The notes under the pieces were generated by a model. That model was not told where the DNA came from. It saw nothing but the letters and a program-made list of their open reading frames with translations, and made no database searches. Of a stretch of DNA of 64,000 bases, positions 24,105 to 33,059 are shown piece after piece. Within the stretch, counting starts at the first letter, position 1. Each line of letters starts with the position of its first letter. The position numbers and the translations under genes are program-made. The DNA is from Eximiradius sp. (GTDB lineage: Bacteria; Bacteroidota; Ignavibacteria; Kapaibacteriales; UBA2268). The stretch lies in NCBI GenBank assembly GCA_937127445.1, contig CAKZLY010000015.1:1-64000 (forward strand), given 5' to 3'.

Positions 24105-26442
24105 GATACTGTTATTAATATCTTTTTCATTGATATTTATTTGCCAAAATATTTTCGCTCAAACTGAATTAACTATTTCGGGTATTTCTGTTGAAGGAAA
24201 TATTTTCTCTCATTCAGAAACAATTATAGCGTTAAGTGGGCTCAGAGTAGGCGATAAAATTACAATTCCAGCTGACGACAAATTACAGGTTGCAATAAAG
24301 AATTTATGGAAGCGCAAACAATTCGAAGATGTTCGTATAGAAGTTGATAGAATAACACCATCTGGGGTTTTCTTGGTAATAAAGGTGAAGGAGCTACCGA
24401 GATTAAACAAGTTAATAATCGAAGGGAATGATGAAATAAAAGAAAAAGACATTGTTTTAGCAGCTGGAAAAGTTCGAGGAGATGTGGTTTCTCAATATGA
24501 TTTGTATTTGATACGGAAAAGTGTTAAAAGTTTATACGCAAAAGAAGGACTGGCATTTGCGGAAATTGAAACAAAACTTGAAAAATCAGATACTTCTGAT
24601 AGATTTTATGATTTATACATTGTTATAGACGAAGGGCAAGATTACAGAATTCGCAGTATCAAGTTTATTGGCAATAAAGAATTATCTCAAAGTGATTTGA
24701 AAGGAGCATTCGATAAAACACTGGAAAAAGTATGGTGGAAATTTTGGAGAAGTGCTAAATTTAACTTCGAAGATTACCAAAAAGATAAAGAATTATTAAA
24801 GAAGTTTTTCAAGAAAGAAGGCTTTTTGGATGCTGATATAATTAGAGATACAGTAATTTTCAGCGAAGAGAAGAAGGGAATTTTTATCGAAATTGAAATA
24901 TACGAAGGGAATAGATATTATCTACGAGATGTTACTTTTGTTGGGAACACTATTCAGAGCAGTGAAGCACTTAAAAGAAGATTGGAATTCGACAAAGGTG
25001 ACGTGTATAACGATGAAAAATTTATGATGAACCTACAAGGCAATCAGGAATCAACTGATGCTTTGTCATTATATATGGATAATGGGTATCTACAAGCGAG
25101 AATGGAACCTAAAATCAAAAAAGTTGCTCACGATTCAGTAGATGTGGAAATAGTGGTATTCGAAGGCGATAGATTTAAGATTGGCAAAGTGGAAATTGTA
25201 GGGAATGATAAAACAAAAGATAAAGTAATAAGACGTGAGCTATACACTCGGCCTGGTGATTATTTCGACAGGTCTGCAATTATTAGAAGTGTGCGTGCGC
25301 TTGGAGTAATGAACTATTTTAACCCGGAAGCATTAAAACCTGATGTACAGCCATCATCGGTCGATGCAACTTCTGTTGATATAATCTATAAAGTTGAGGA
25401 ACGTTCAACTGATACTTTTAACGCAGCTATTGGATTTGCTGGTTCGTATGGACTTACTCTATCTGCTGGTATAACACTGAATAATTTTTCTATCACAGAA
25501 CCTCTACAAGGTGGTGGAGGACAAATATTTAATTTCAATGCAGAAATTGGACAAATTACAAAATATAGAAATTTAAGTCTTGGATTTACAGAACCCTGGC
25601 TTTTTGACGAACCTACAACTGTTGGTTTTAATATTTTTGACTCTTATTATAATTATTACTACAACATACGCAGAACTGGATTAGCAATTAATTTTGGAAG
25701 ACGTTTCAAATGGCCTGACGACTATTTTCGCGGGGACTGGGGGCTTAGAATTCAAAGAAACGATATTCAAACTGAAAGTTCGTATTATTATAGACCGGGT
25801 AAATACACGGAGGTTACCATATCGCAAAGAATTTCAAGAATTAGTTTGAATAATCTTTTCTTCCCTACTGTTGGGAGCAAATTTTCGTTTTCAACCGATT
25901 TTGCAATGGGTGCAATCGGAATTGGTGCCACTGATTTTTTGAAAAATGAGCTCAACTACGATACATATCTGCCGTTGGTTTCAATTGGGGGTAATGATAG
26001 AGTAGTGCTGTATTTAGGCTCAAAGTTAGGGTATATATCAGGATTGAAAACAGATACAACTTTATCACCAATTGAATTGTATTTAATGGGCGGAAATGGT
26101 TTAAGTGGATTTGGTGTAACACCGCTTCGCGGGTACGAAGATAATTCAATTGGTATTTCAACAGGGAGTAAAGTATTAGCAAAATACACCGCCGAGTTGC
26201 GTTTTGCGTTGTCGCTAAGTCCAATGCCGATATATGTTTATGGATTTGCTGAGGCTGGAAACGTATGGAAAGAACTCAGGAAAACTGACCCTTTCGATTT
26301 GAAAAGAGCGGCAGGTGTAGGAATTCAAATGTTTATCAATCCAATTGGTATTTTTGGATTTAGCTACGGATATGGTTTCGACCCTGTAACAGGAGGCACA
26401 TCACCATCAGGTTGGAGATTTTTGTTCCATTTAGGTCAATAA
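24088..26442 (+). CDS. bamA: Outer membrane protein assembly factor BamA
   Basis: The Omp85 protein that inserts beta-barrel proteins into the outer membrane. It has a signal peptide (residues 1 to about 25, ending IFAQ), five POTRA-type segments over roughly 30-420 (for example ISVEGN, LIIEGNDEI, IKFIGNKEL, VTFVGNTI, VEIVGND) and a C-terminal 16-strand barrel. Length from ATG 24088 is 784 residues, normal for BamA. A longer frame beginning at 24043 would put residues before the signal peptide. The start overlaps uppS. Its position before the periplasmic chaperones and lpxD is the classic envelope gene order. Confidence 0.96.
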   Translation: MRLKSRILLLISFSLIFICQNIFAQTELTISGISVEGNIFSHSETIIALSGLRVGDKITIPADDKLQVAIKNLWKRKQFEDVRIEVDRITPSGVFLVIKVKELPRLNKLIIEGNDEIKEKDIVLAAGKVRGDVVSQYDLYLIRKSVKSLYAKEGLAFAEIETKLEKSDTSDRFYDLYIVIDEGQDYRIRSIKFIGNKELSQSDLKGAFDKTLEKVWWKFWRSAKFNFEDYQKDKELLKKFFKKEGFLDADIIRDTVIFSEEKKGIFIEIEIYEGNRYYLRDVTFVGNTIQSSEALKRRLEFDKGDVYNDEKFMMNLQGNQESTDALSLYMDNGYLQARMEPKIKKVAHDSVDVEIVVFEGDRFKIGKVEIVGNDKTKDKVIRRELYTRPGDYFDRSAIIRSVRALGVMNYFNPEALKPDVQPSSVDATSVDIIYKVEERSTDTFNAAIGFAGSYGLTLSAGITLNNFSITEPLQGGGGQIFNFNAEIGQITKYRNLSLGFTEPWLFDEPTTVGFNIFDSYYNYYYNIRRTGLAINFGRRFKWPDDYFRGDWGLRIQRNDIQTESSYYYRPGKYTEVTISQRISRISLNNLFFPTVGSKFSFSTDFAMGAIGIGATDFLKNELNYDTYLPLVSIGGNDRVVLYLGSKLGYISGLKTDTTLSPIELYLMGGNGLSGFGVTPLRGYEDNSIGISTGSKVLAKYTAELRFALSLSPMPIYVYGFAEAGNVWKELRKTDPFDLKRAAGVGIQMFINPIGIFGFSYGYGFDPVTGGTSPSGWRFLFHLGQ

Positions 26443-26469
26443 TTTTTTTACAATACAATAGGAGAATTT

Positions 26470-27009
26470 ATGAAAAAATCACTTTTAATTTTTGGAATTT
26501 TTGTACTTTTAGGTCTTAACATTTTTGCACAAAAAAATCAACCGCAACAAACAGGAATAAAAATTGCAGTTGTTGATATAGAAACAATTGTAAAAGAACT
26601 TCCCGAAGCAGCCGAAGCAGATGCAAGATTGAAGGAAATGGGAACAAAGTGGCAAGATACAATTATTGCCTGGCGAAAAGACCTTGAAGCAAAGTTTCAG
26701 CAATATCAAAAGCAGAAAGGAATGATGAACGCTGATGCACAGCAGAAAGAAGAAGAAAGCCTTCAGATGTTAAATATGAAAATATTGCAATATCAGGAAG
26801 ATAAATTCGGCAATCAGGGAGAACTCGCTGCAATGAGAGAAATGTTTTTGGAACCTATTAGAAAAAAAGTAAGAACTGCAATTGAAGAAGTTGCTCGCGA
26901 AGAAGGTTTCAATTATGTTTTAGATAAAGGTTCTTCCGCAGTATTATATGCCGAAAACAAATTTGATATTACATATAGAGTTTTAGATAAAATAAAAAGA
27001 AATAAGTAA
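26470..27009 (+). CDS. OmpH/Skp-family periplasmic chaperone (first copy)
   Basis: A 179-residue protein of the Skp/OmpH family, which keeps unfolded outer-membrane proteins soluble in the periplasm on the way to BamA. It has a signal peptide (to about residue 20, ending IFAQ), the IAVVDIETIVKELPEA start, and a long charged coiled-coil in the middle. The ribosome-binding site AGGAGA sits just upstream of the ATG. The following gene encodes a second, longer paralogue, and a short inverted repeat lies between them. Confidence 0.92.
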   Translation: MKKSLLIFGIFVLLGLNIFAQKNQPQQTGIKIAVVDIETIVKELPEAAEADARLKEMGTKWQDTIIAWRKDLEAKFQQYQKQKGMMNADAQQKEEESLQMLNMKILQYQEDKFGNQGELAAMREMFLEPIRKKVRTAIEEVAREEGFNYVLDKGSSAVLYAENKFDITYRVLDKIKRNK

Positions 27010-27039
27010 CTTTTGCTATTATCGCTATTATCATAATTG

Positions 27040-27064
27040 GTAGGGGCACGTAAAGTGTCTCTAC
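27040..27064. repeat. Short palindromic repeat between the two skp genes
   Basis: GTAGGGGCAC and GTGTCTCTAC form a 10-base stem (with two G-T pairs) around the loop GTAAA. The outer GTAG...CTAC arms are shared with a related element at 50297-50324. It looks like a small dispersed palindromic element. Confidence 0.5.
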
Positions 27065-27153
27065 TAATATTTAGAAAAAGGGTAATTTAAAATTTTTTGA
27101 GGGCTGTTATTGATTAATTATATTACTTATTTCTGAGATTTTTAGGAAATAAA

Positions 27154-27867
27154 ATGCAAAAATATCTTAAGTTATTGGTTTTTGCTATTCTCTTTTTGAC
27201 ATTTAACAATAATATTTTCTGCCAAAAAGTTGGTTTTGTATCGAGCGAAACGATAAGAAAAAACTTCGCAGAAGCGAAAGCTGCAGAGCAGCGAGTTCAA
27301 ACTATTGTAGATGAATGGAAAAGAGAACTTGCAGCAATGAAAAAGCAAATAGAAGATTTAGAATTTGAGATAAAGAAAAATCGACTGATTTGGACTGATA
27401 CCGAGCGTTCTGGCAAAGAAAAAGAATTGCAAGAACTAATATCTAAACGTGAAAAGTATGCAAAAGAGAAATTTGAACCAGGTGGTGAATATGATTTGGT
27501 AGTTAAAGAAGTAATGAAACCGATTGAACAAAAAATATATGCAGCTATTCAAGATGTAGCAGCAGCTGAAAAGTACGATATTATTTGGGATCAAAGCACT
27601 CAACCACTTACTTACGTTAATTTTAAATATGATATTACAGTAAAGGTACTTAGAAGATTAGGAGTAGATGTTTCTCAACTTGAAAAAGAATTAGACCAAA
27701 AGATTAAAAATGACCCTCGTAATCAAGAGCAAGAAGAAAAACCAACGGATAGAACTCGTAGAAGAAGCAGAACCACTCAAACGACCGAACCACAAAAGCA
27801 AGAGGAAGGAACTGTTCCTCCTGAAGAAAAAGAAAAAATTCAACGCGAACTTGAAAGAAAACAATAA
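27154..27867 (+). CDS. OmpH/Skp-family periplasmic chaperone (second copy, charged tail)
   Basis: A second Skp-like protein (237 residues) with a signal peptide (to about residue 23, ending FCQ) and the VGFVSSETIRKNF start, then a coiled-coil. It differs from the first copy by a C-terminal extension of about 60 residues made mostly of Glu, Gln, Arg, Lys and Thr (for example RTRRRSRTTQTTEP), which is probably disordered. This tail is absent from typical Skp. It is followed by lpxD after 9 bases. Confidence 0.9.
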   Translation: MQKYLKLLVFAILFLTFNNNIFCQKVGFVSSETIRKNFAEAKAAEQRVQTIVDEWKRELAAMKKQIEDLEFEIKKNRLIWTDTERSGKEKELQELISKREKYAKEKFEPGGEYDLVVKEVMKPIEQKIYAAIQDVAAAEKYDIIWDQSTQPLTYVNFKYDITVKVLRRLGVDVSQLEKELDQKIKNDPRNQEQEEKPTDRTRRRSRTTQTTEPQKQEEGTVPPEEKEKIQRELERKQ

Positions 27868-27876
27868 AGGTTAAAT

Positions 27877-28911
27877 ATGTTTAATTTAACAGTAGAACAG
27901 ATAGCAAAAATTGTAAATGGTCAAATCGAAGGCAACAATGATATTGTAATAAAGAAATTACAGAGAATTGAAGATGCTAACGAAGGTGATTTGACCTTTT
28001 TAGCACGAATGGAATATGAAAAATATCTTGTTAACTCAAATGCTTCGGCAGTAATTGTACCTATTAATTATAAAAATTCTCCAAAGGGAAATCAAGCTTT
28101 CATACGCTGTGAAAAACCATATGAAGCATTTGTTTCTCTAATAATGCATTTGGAGAGCATACGGAATACACCAAAAAGATTTATTCATCCAACAGCAGTA
28201 ATTGCCGAAGGAATTAAAATCGGCGAGGATGTTCAGATTGGTGCCCATTGCGTGGTTTCCAAAGGTTGTTCAATTGGGGACAACACAGTATTGATGCCAA
28301 ATGTTGTGTTATATGAAAATGTCAGTATCGGCAAAAATACAATGGTTCATTCTGGTGTTGTATGCTATCAAGATGTTCAAATTGGGAACAATTGTATAAT
28401 CCATGCCGGCGCAATAATTGGTGCAGATGGATTTGGATTTTTAGAAAATAAGGAAACAGGTGAATTTACAAAAATACCTCAAATTGGGAATGTCATTATA
28501 CACGATGATGTTGAAATTGGTGCTAACACAACAATTGATAGAGCACTTCTTGGCAGTACAATTATTGAGAAAGGTGTAAAGATTGATAATTTAGTGCAGG
28601 TTGGGCATAATTGCACAATTGGCGAAAACACAGGGATAGCAGCACAAACCGGTGTATCAGGCAGCACCAAAATCGGCAAACGAAATAGAATTGGCGGACA
28701 GGTTGGCTTTGCTGGTCATCTTGAAACAACTGATGATGTATCGTTTATTGCTCAATCAGGGGTATCAAAATCAGTTAGCAAGCCGGGCATATATTTTGGT
28801 TCTCCGATTAAAGAGAAAATGCTTGCATTTAAAATTGAAGCTTGTTTGAGGCAACTACCAGATTTATTCGCTGAATTCGATAAGATAAAGAACGAATTAA
28901 AAATTAAGTAA
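27877..28911 (+). CDS. lpxD: UDP-3-O-acylglucosamine N-acyltransferase
   Basis: Adds the second acyl chain in lipid A synthesis. The N-terminal domain (about 1-100) carries ANEGDLTFLARMEYEKYL. From about residue 105 a left-handed beta-helix is formed by hexapeptide repeats (IGEDVQIGAHCVV and so on). The GADGFGF segment and the VQVGHNCTIG segment, where the family's catalytic histidine lies, are both intact. Length (344 residues) is normal. It shows that the organism makes a lipid A-based outer membrane. It is the last gene of the envelope cluster. Confidence 0.95.
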   Translation: MFNLTVEQIAKIVNGQIEGNNDIVIKKLQRIEDANEGDLTFLARMEYEKYLVNSNASAVIVPINYKNSPKGNQAFIRCEKPYEAFVSLIMHLESIRNTPKRFIHPTAVIAEGIKIGEDVQIGAHCVVSKGCSIGDNTVLMPNVVLYENVSIGKNTMVHSGVVCYQDVQIGNNCIIHAGAIIGADGFGFLENKETGEFTKIPQIGNVIIHDDVEIGANTTIDRALLGSTIIEKGVKIDNLVQVGHNCTIGENTGIAAQTGVSGSTKIGKRNRIGGQVGFAGHLETTDDVSFIAQSGVSKSVSKPGIYFGSPIKEKMLAFKIEACLRQLPDLFAEFDKIKNELKIK

Positions 28912-28925
28912 TAATAATCTTTATA

Positions 28926-29828
28926 ATGAATGAAGAGTTACTATATTTTGCTATACTTTTCGTCTATTCATTTGTTATAATATATTTGTTTATAAAGTAT
29001 TATTTTTGGAAAGTTCGATTAACAAAGGAAATTTCGCCTCATAAAAGTGTAAAAAAAATCAAAATATTGCTTATAGTCAAATTCTCATTACTTTTTGCGA
29101 TGGGAATTTTTTTTCTAAAATTATATTTTGATAAAAGCACAACATTTAATACAGACGAAAAAGAGATAGTAATTACAATAGATGTTTCGAGTAGTATGCT
29201 TGCTGGTTTTCAGAACGTAGAACGATTGCAGGCAGCAAAAGACATTGCTGAAGAAGTTGTTCAATTGTTTGAAGCTAATTATTCGATTGTTGCATTTGCA
29301 GGAAATGCTTATATAGTGTATCCACTCTCTCAGGACAAATCACAATTGATTGAAACGATAAGAAACTTATCTCCGAATAATTTTTCTTTTCAAGGGTCAA
29401 ATTTAGAGAAAGCGATTGAAAAATCCCTTTTAGCATTTTCAAAGGTGAATTCCGATAAAACAATCATAATATTGTCAGATGGAGAAATTTTTGATGGAAA
29501 TAGCGAAAAATATATTGATTATTTTAAAAAACAAACTATAAAGTGCTTTTTTGTCTCTATTGGGGATGGGGAAAGTCAAGTGGTTAAGCCAGAAATATGT
29601 AAATATGTGGATAAAGAATTCACAACAAAGTCTAACCACAATCAATTTAAGGAACTTGCAAACTTGTATAAAGGCTTTCACTTTAAAGTAGATGAATTAA
29701 CAAAAGCAAATAATTTCACAAATTATTTGAAGTCTAAAATGCAAAATCAAAGATATTCGTTATATTCTTATGAAAAAGCAATACTTTTGTTTATGTTATT
29801 GCTTCTTATTTTTATTGTGCGATTATAA
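28926..29828 (+). CDS. VWA-domain membrane protein (BatA/BatB-like)
   Basis: A 300-residue protein with two N-terminal hydrophobic helices, a von Willebrand factor A domain, and a C-terminal hydrophobic anchor (LLFMLLLLIFIV). The metal-ion-dependent adhesion site is intact: D86-x-S88-x-S90 in ITIDVSSSM, followed by the second site around LSDGEIFDG. The layout (TM, VWA, TM) is that of BatA/BatB aerotolerance-type proteins. There are no MoxR-like ATPase or other Bat genes beside it. It heads a run of cell-surface genes and starts 14 bases after lpxD. Confidence 0.85.
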   Translation: MNEELLYFAILFVYSFVIIYLFIKYYFWKVRLTKEISPHKSVKKIKILLIVKFSLLFAMGIFFLKLYFDKSTTFNTDEKEIVITIDVSSSMLAGFQNVERLQAAKDIAEEVVQLFEANYSIVAFAGNAYIVYPLSQDKSQLIETIRNLSPNNFSFQGSNLEKAIEKSLLAFSKVNSDKTIIILSDGEIFDGNSEKYIDYFKKQTIKCFFVSIGDGESQVVKPEICKYVDKEFTTKSNHNQFKELANLYKGFHFKVDELTKANNFTNYLKSKMQNQRYSLYSYEKAILLFMLLLLIFIVRL

Positions 29829-29863
29829 AAAAAATAACTAAATTAAATTTTTGTAATATTTGA

Positions 29864-30679
29864 ATGCGTAAAATGAAAAATAGAATAGTGTTCCTTTTTG
29901 TATTTTTGATTGGAAGCCAGATTTTATTTGCAAAGAATAGTATTATAATTAAAGATACCATAATTCCTATTGGTAATACATATGAAATACCTGTTTTCGG
30001 CGATTATAATGTTAATCTGTCAGGAAATATTAAATTAAGCATTATTTTTAATGCTCTGAATTTAGAAATAAGCGATGTAAAAGAAGCAGAAGGTCAGGGT
30101 TTCAAAGAGATTGCAACCGAATTTATACGGCATAAATGGGATAGCGTCGAATTGGTTGTTGCAAGCAATAATTATGCTCCAAGTTATAACGGAATATTAT
30201 TTTACCTAACAGTGCAAACGCTTGTAGGCCCTGATAGTTTGACACTAATTCGTCCCGTTTCGCTAAGAATAGACAACGCAGAAGTTGATTGTGAATTCAA
30301 AAGTGCAGCAATAACAACAAAATCGCCAATTGTAGAACAAAAGTACATTGAAAGTATTTCGCTGGTTTATCCTAACCCATTTGATTACGAAGCAACTGTG
30401 AATTTCATAATTGAAGAAAAAACAAATGTAGAAATACACATTTTTAATACTGCGGGAATGAAAGTATTTGAATTTAACAATAATTCTGATGAAATAAGAT
30501 ATTCGATTTTTAATGAAAAAGATGAGCAAATCGAGAATTCTCATAACCTGATACTTGACAAAGGTAGATATAAAATTGTTTTTTCGCCACACAAAAATAG
30601 ATTTTCAAGTGGATTATATTATTTAGTTCTCAAAACAAAGAAAGGAACATACAAAACTAATTTTATTTACAACAAATAA
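29864..30679 (+). CDS. Secreted protein with cohesin-like region and T9SS sorting domain
   Basis: A 271-residue protein with a signal peptide (ending LFAK), a beta-rich region that resembles a cohesin-like fold by its pattern of alternating strands (about 30-150), and a C-terminal type IX secretion sorting domain. The sorting domain starts VYPNPFDYEATVNF, contains VEIHIFNTAGMKVFEF and ends GLYYLVLKTKKGTYKTNF, all standard. It is somewhat long (about 105 residues) owing to an insertion before GLYYL. Such proteins are displayed on or released from the cell surface. Its neighbours are also surface proteins. Confidence 0.8.
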   Translation: MRKMKNRIVFLFVFLIGSQILFAKNSIIIKDTIIPIGNTYEIPVFGDYNVNLSGNIKLSIIFNALNLEISDVKEAEGQGFKEIATEFIRHKWDSVELVVASNNYAPSYNGILFYLTVQTLVGPDSLTLIRPVSLRIDNAEVDCEFKSAAITTKSPIVEQKYIESISLVYPNPFDYEATVNFIIEEKTNVEIHIFNTAGMKVFEFNNNSDEIRYSIFNEKDEQIENSHNLILDKGRYKIVFSPHKNRFSSGLYYLVLKTKKGTYKTNFIYNK

Positions 30680-30686
30680 TAATAAA

Positions 30687-33059
30687 ATGATAAAAAAAAC
30701 ATTATACATACTTGTTTTGTTTATTTCAATTAATATTTTGGCTCAAGAAAAACAAGATACAGCCTATAATCCTTCGATTGTAAAAAATCCAGAAGGACGT
30801 GAATTCTGGCTTTGCTTTTTAAAAAACTTCAAAGATGATGACCGGAAACTATCTAAATCGAATGAATTGCAATTAGAATTCTTCATTACAAGCGATAAAG
30901 ATGCTAACGTTGTAATTGAGATTAGAAGCATTGGTTACAGAAATAGTTTATTTGTACAAGCAGGAACAATTAAAAATGTTAAGATAGATGTACAAGCACA
31001 AGTGCGAAGCTTTGATAATATAGAAGAAAAGCAAGGAATACACATAACCTCAGACTATCCAATAACAGTGTATGGTTTAAATCGAAGATATCAGACAACC
31101 GACACATATTTAGGGCTACCAGTTGAGGTATTGGGAACAGAATACAGAATTATGTCATATTACGTAACAGATGACTTGCTTTCAATTGCGGCAGTTGTTG
31201 CTACCGAAGATAATACTATTGTTGAGATCACACCATCGGTTGATACATATTCCGGGAAAAAACGCGGAGAAACATTTCGGGTAACACTTAATCGAGGTGA
31301 TGTATATCAAGTAGGTGGAACAAAAGTATCCAAGAGCGATTTGACTGGAACTTACATACGAGCAAACAAAAGAATTGCCGTTTTTGGAGGACATCAATGT
31401 TCGTATGTACCAAATGTCGTTCCAGAGATAATTGCTTGCAATCATTTAGCTGAGCAGCTGCCACCTATTCATTCGTGGGGGAAGCATTTTTATATAGGGA
31501 AATTTAAATTTCGAACCAAATATACATATAGAGTATTAGCACATTATCCTGATACTAAAATTTTTGAAAACACTAATTTGGTTGCAATTTTAAAAACAGG
31601 TCAATTTTTCGAGCAAACAACTGACAAGGACATACAAATTACAGCCGACAAACCAGTACTTGTTGCGCAATACTCGCAAGGTTTTAAAAATGGGGATTCT
31701 ATTGGGGACCCGATGATGCTTCTGATTAGTCCAACTCAACAATTTTTAAGAAAATACCGATTTGCTACGCCTGTTAGCGGGGACTGGGAACATCTTGTAA
31801 ATATTGTCGTCCCAACGGAAGCAATAAATACAATACAGCTTGATGGTAAAGCAATAGATACTAATGAATTTAGACCATTCGGGCTAAGTCGATATTCCAT
31901 TGCATCTTTGTCTATTTCGTATGGAAGTCATATTATTGAGGGGGCCTTACCATTTGGAATGTATTCATATGGTTTTGGAAAAGGATTTGATGCATTTGAC
32001 GCTTATGGTACGATGGGCGGACAGTCTTTCATAGAGTATTCGGTTACGCGTGATATAAACCCACCAACAGCAGATGAAAAAATAATTAACGGGAAGTATA
32101 TGGTACTGCTAAGAGATGACCGTCCCGACGATACTGGAATTAAAGACTTAAAAATTATGGATAATAATAATATTCAATTCAAAGAGCCAACAATAGTAGA
32201 AGCAACACCACAATTAAATTTAGAAATTTCGCCGCTATCTGCTGTTGAGGAAGGTAGAATTTCGTTTAGAATAAGAGACATAGCTTTAAATGAAGCATTT
32301 TATACAGTTTGCTATGTTTATGATGATTATGAAGGGCATTATAAGTTCTTTTTAAACAGTGGATTAGATGTTAAGTGTGCAATTGATTTAGGCTATAGTG
32401 TTGGGTTATTCATAAAGCCATCGTTAGTAACAAATCAAGTTGATTTTTCAAATACGGGAAATGTTTCTTCTAATGGAAAATTCAAGAATTCATCTTCAAG
32501 TTCGCTGGGGTATGGCTTATTTGTATCGAAAACACTTAACCCAAAATGGCAAATCGCAACACAATTTTCTTTTGAGAAATATGCAGGCACAATCTCGTCA
32601 CCTGACACAAACATTGCGTTTGTTCGCGATATTAACACAGGTGAATTAAAACGTTTCAGGGAACAGACAAATTTAGAACTAACAGGTAGTTACCTTCAAC
32701 TTATTGTTTCTGCTAATTATTCTTTTTGGGACTATTTTTACTCCAAATTTGGGTTAAGTTTCGATATTAATTCTTCATCAACAATTTCTTACACAAGAGA
32801 AATTCTAGAACCTATTGATTTTGTTTATTCAAACAACAAAAGAAAAATTAAGCCTAACAATGCTCCAAATGAGATTAATTCAATGAGTTCTGTTGCTCTT
32901 GGGATTAATGTTGGTGCAGGAATTAGTTACGGGATTTATAAGAGATTTTATGCGTTCGGTGAATTATCCATTAATCAGCATATTACTAATATAATAGATT
33001 ACGGCAGTTGGAAAATGAATATGATTTCGCTAATTATGGGGATTAAGTACAAACTATGA
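30687..33059 (+). CDS. IgGFc-binding-like N-terminal domain fused to outer-membrane barrel
   Basis: A 790-residue exported protein. After a signal peptide (ending ILAQ), residues about 30-430 resemble the IgGFc-binding protein N-terminal family: GREFWLCFLKNF, VYGLNRRYQTTD, TYIRANKRIAVFGGHQC, DKPVLVAQYSQG and SYGFGKGFDAF. About 430-560 forms an Ig-like link. The last 230 residues (from about 560) look like a beta-barrel (strands with CAIDLGYSVGLF and LGINVGAGISYGIY). This combination fits an adhesin or receptor anchored in the outer membrane. The ligand is unknown; the family name reflects a eukaryotic homologue, not a known activity here. Confidence 0.75.
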   Translation: MIKKTLYILVLFISINILAQEKQDTAYNPSIVKNPEGREFWLCFLKNFKDDDRKLSKSNELQLEFFITSDKDANVVIEIRSIGYRNSLFVQAGTIKNVKIDVQAQVRSFDNIEEKQGIHITSDYPITVYGLNRRYQTTDTYLGLPVEVLGTEYRIMSYYVTDDLLSIAAVVATEDNTIVEITPSVDTYSGKKRGETFRVTLNRGDVYQVGGTKVSKSDLTGTYIRANKRIAVFGGHQCSYVPNVVPEIIACNHLAEQLPPIHSWGKHFYIGKFKFRTKYTYRVLAHYPDTKIFENTNLVAILKTGQFFEQTTDKDIQITADKPVLVAQYSQGFKNGDSIGDPMMLLISPTQQFLRKYRFATPVSGDWEHLVNIVVPTEAINTIQLDGKAIDTNEFRPFGLSRYSIASLSISYGSHIIEGALPFGMYSYGFGKGFDAFDAYGTMGGQSFIEYSVTRDINPPTADEKIINGKYMVLLRDDRPDDTGIKDLKIMDNNNIQFKEPTIVEATPQLNLEISPLSAVEEGRISFRIRDIALNEAFYTVCYVYDDYEGHYKFFLNSGLDVKCAIDLGYSVGLFIKPSLVTNQVDFSNTGNVSSNGKFKNSSSSSLGYGLFVSKTLNPKWQIATQFSFEKYAGTISSPDTNIAFVRDINTGELKRFREQTNLELTGSYLQLIVSANYSFWDYFYSKFGLSFDINSSSTISYTREILEPIDFVYSNNKRKIKPNNAPNEINSMSSVALGINVGAGISYGIYKRFYAFGELSINQHITNIIDYGSWKMNMISLIMGIKYKL

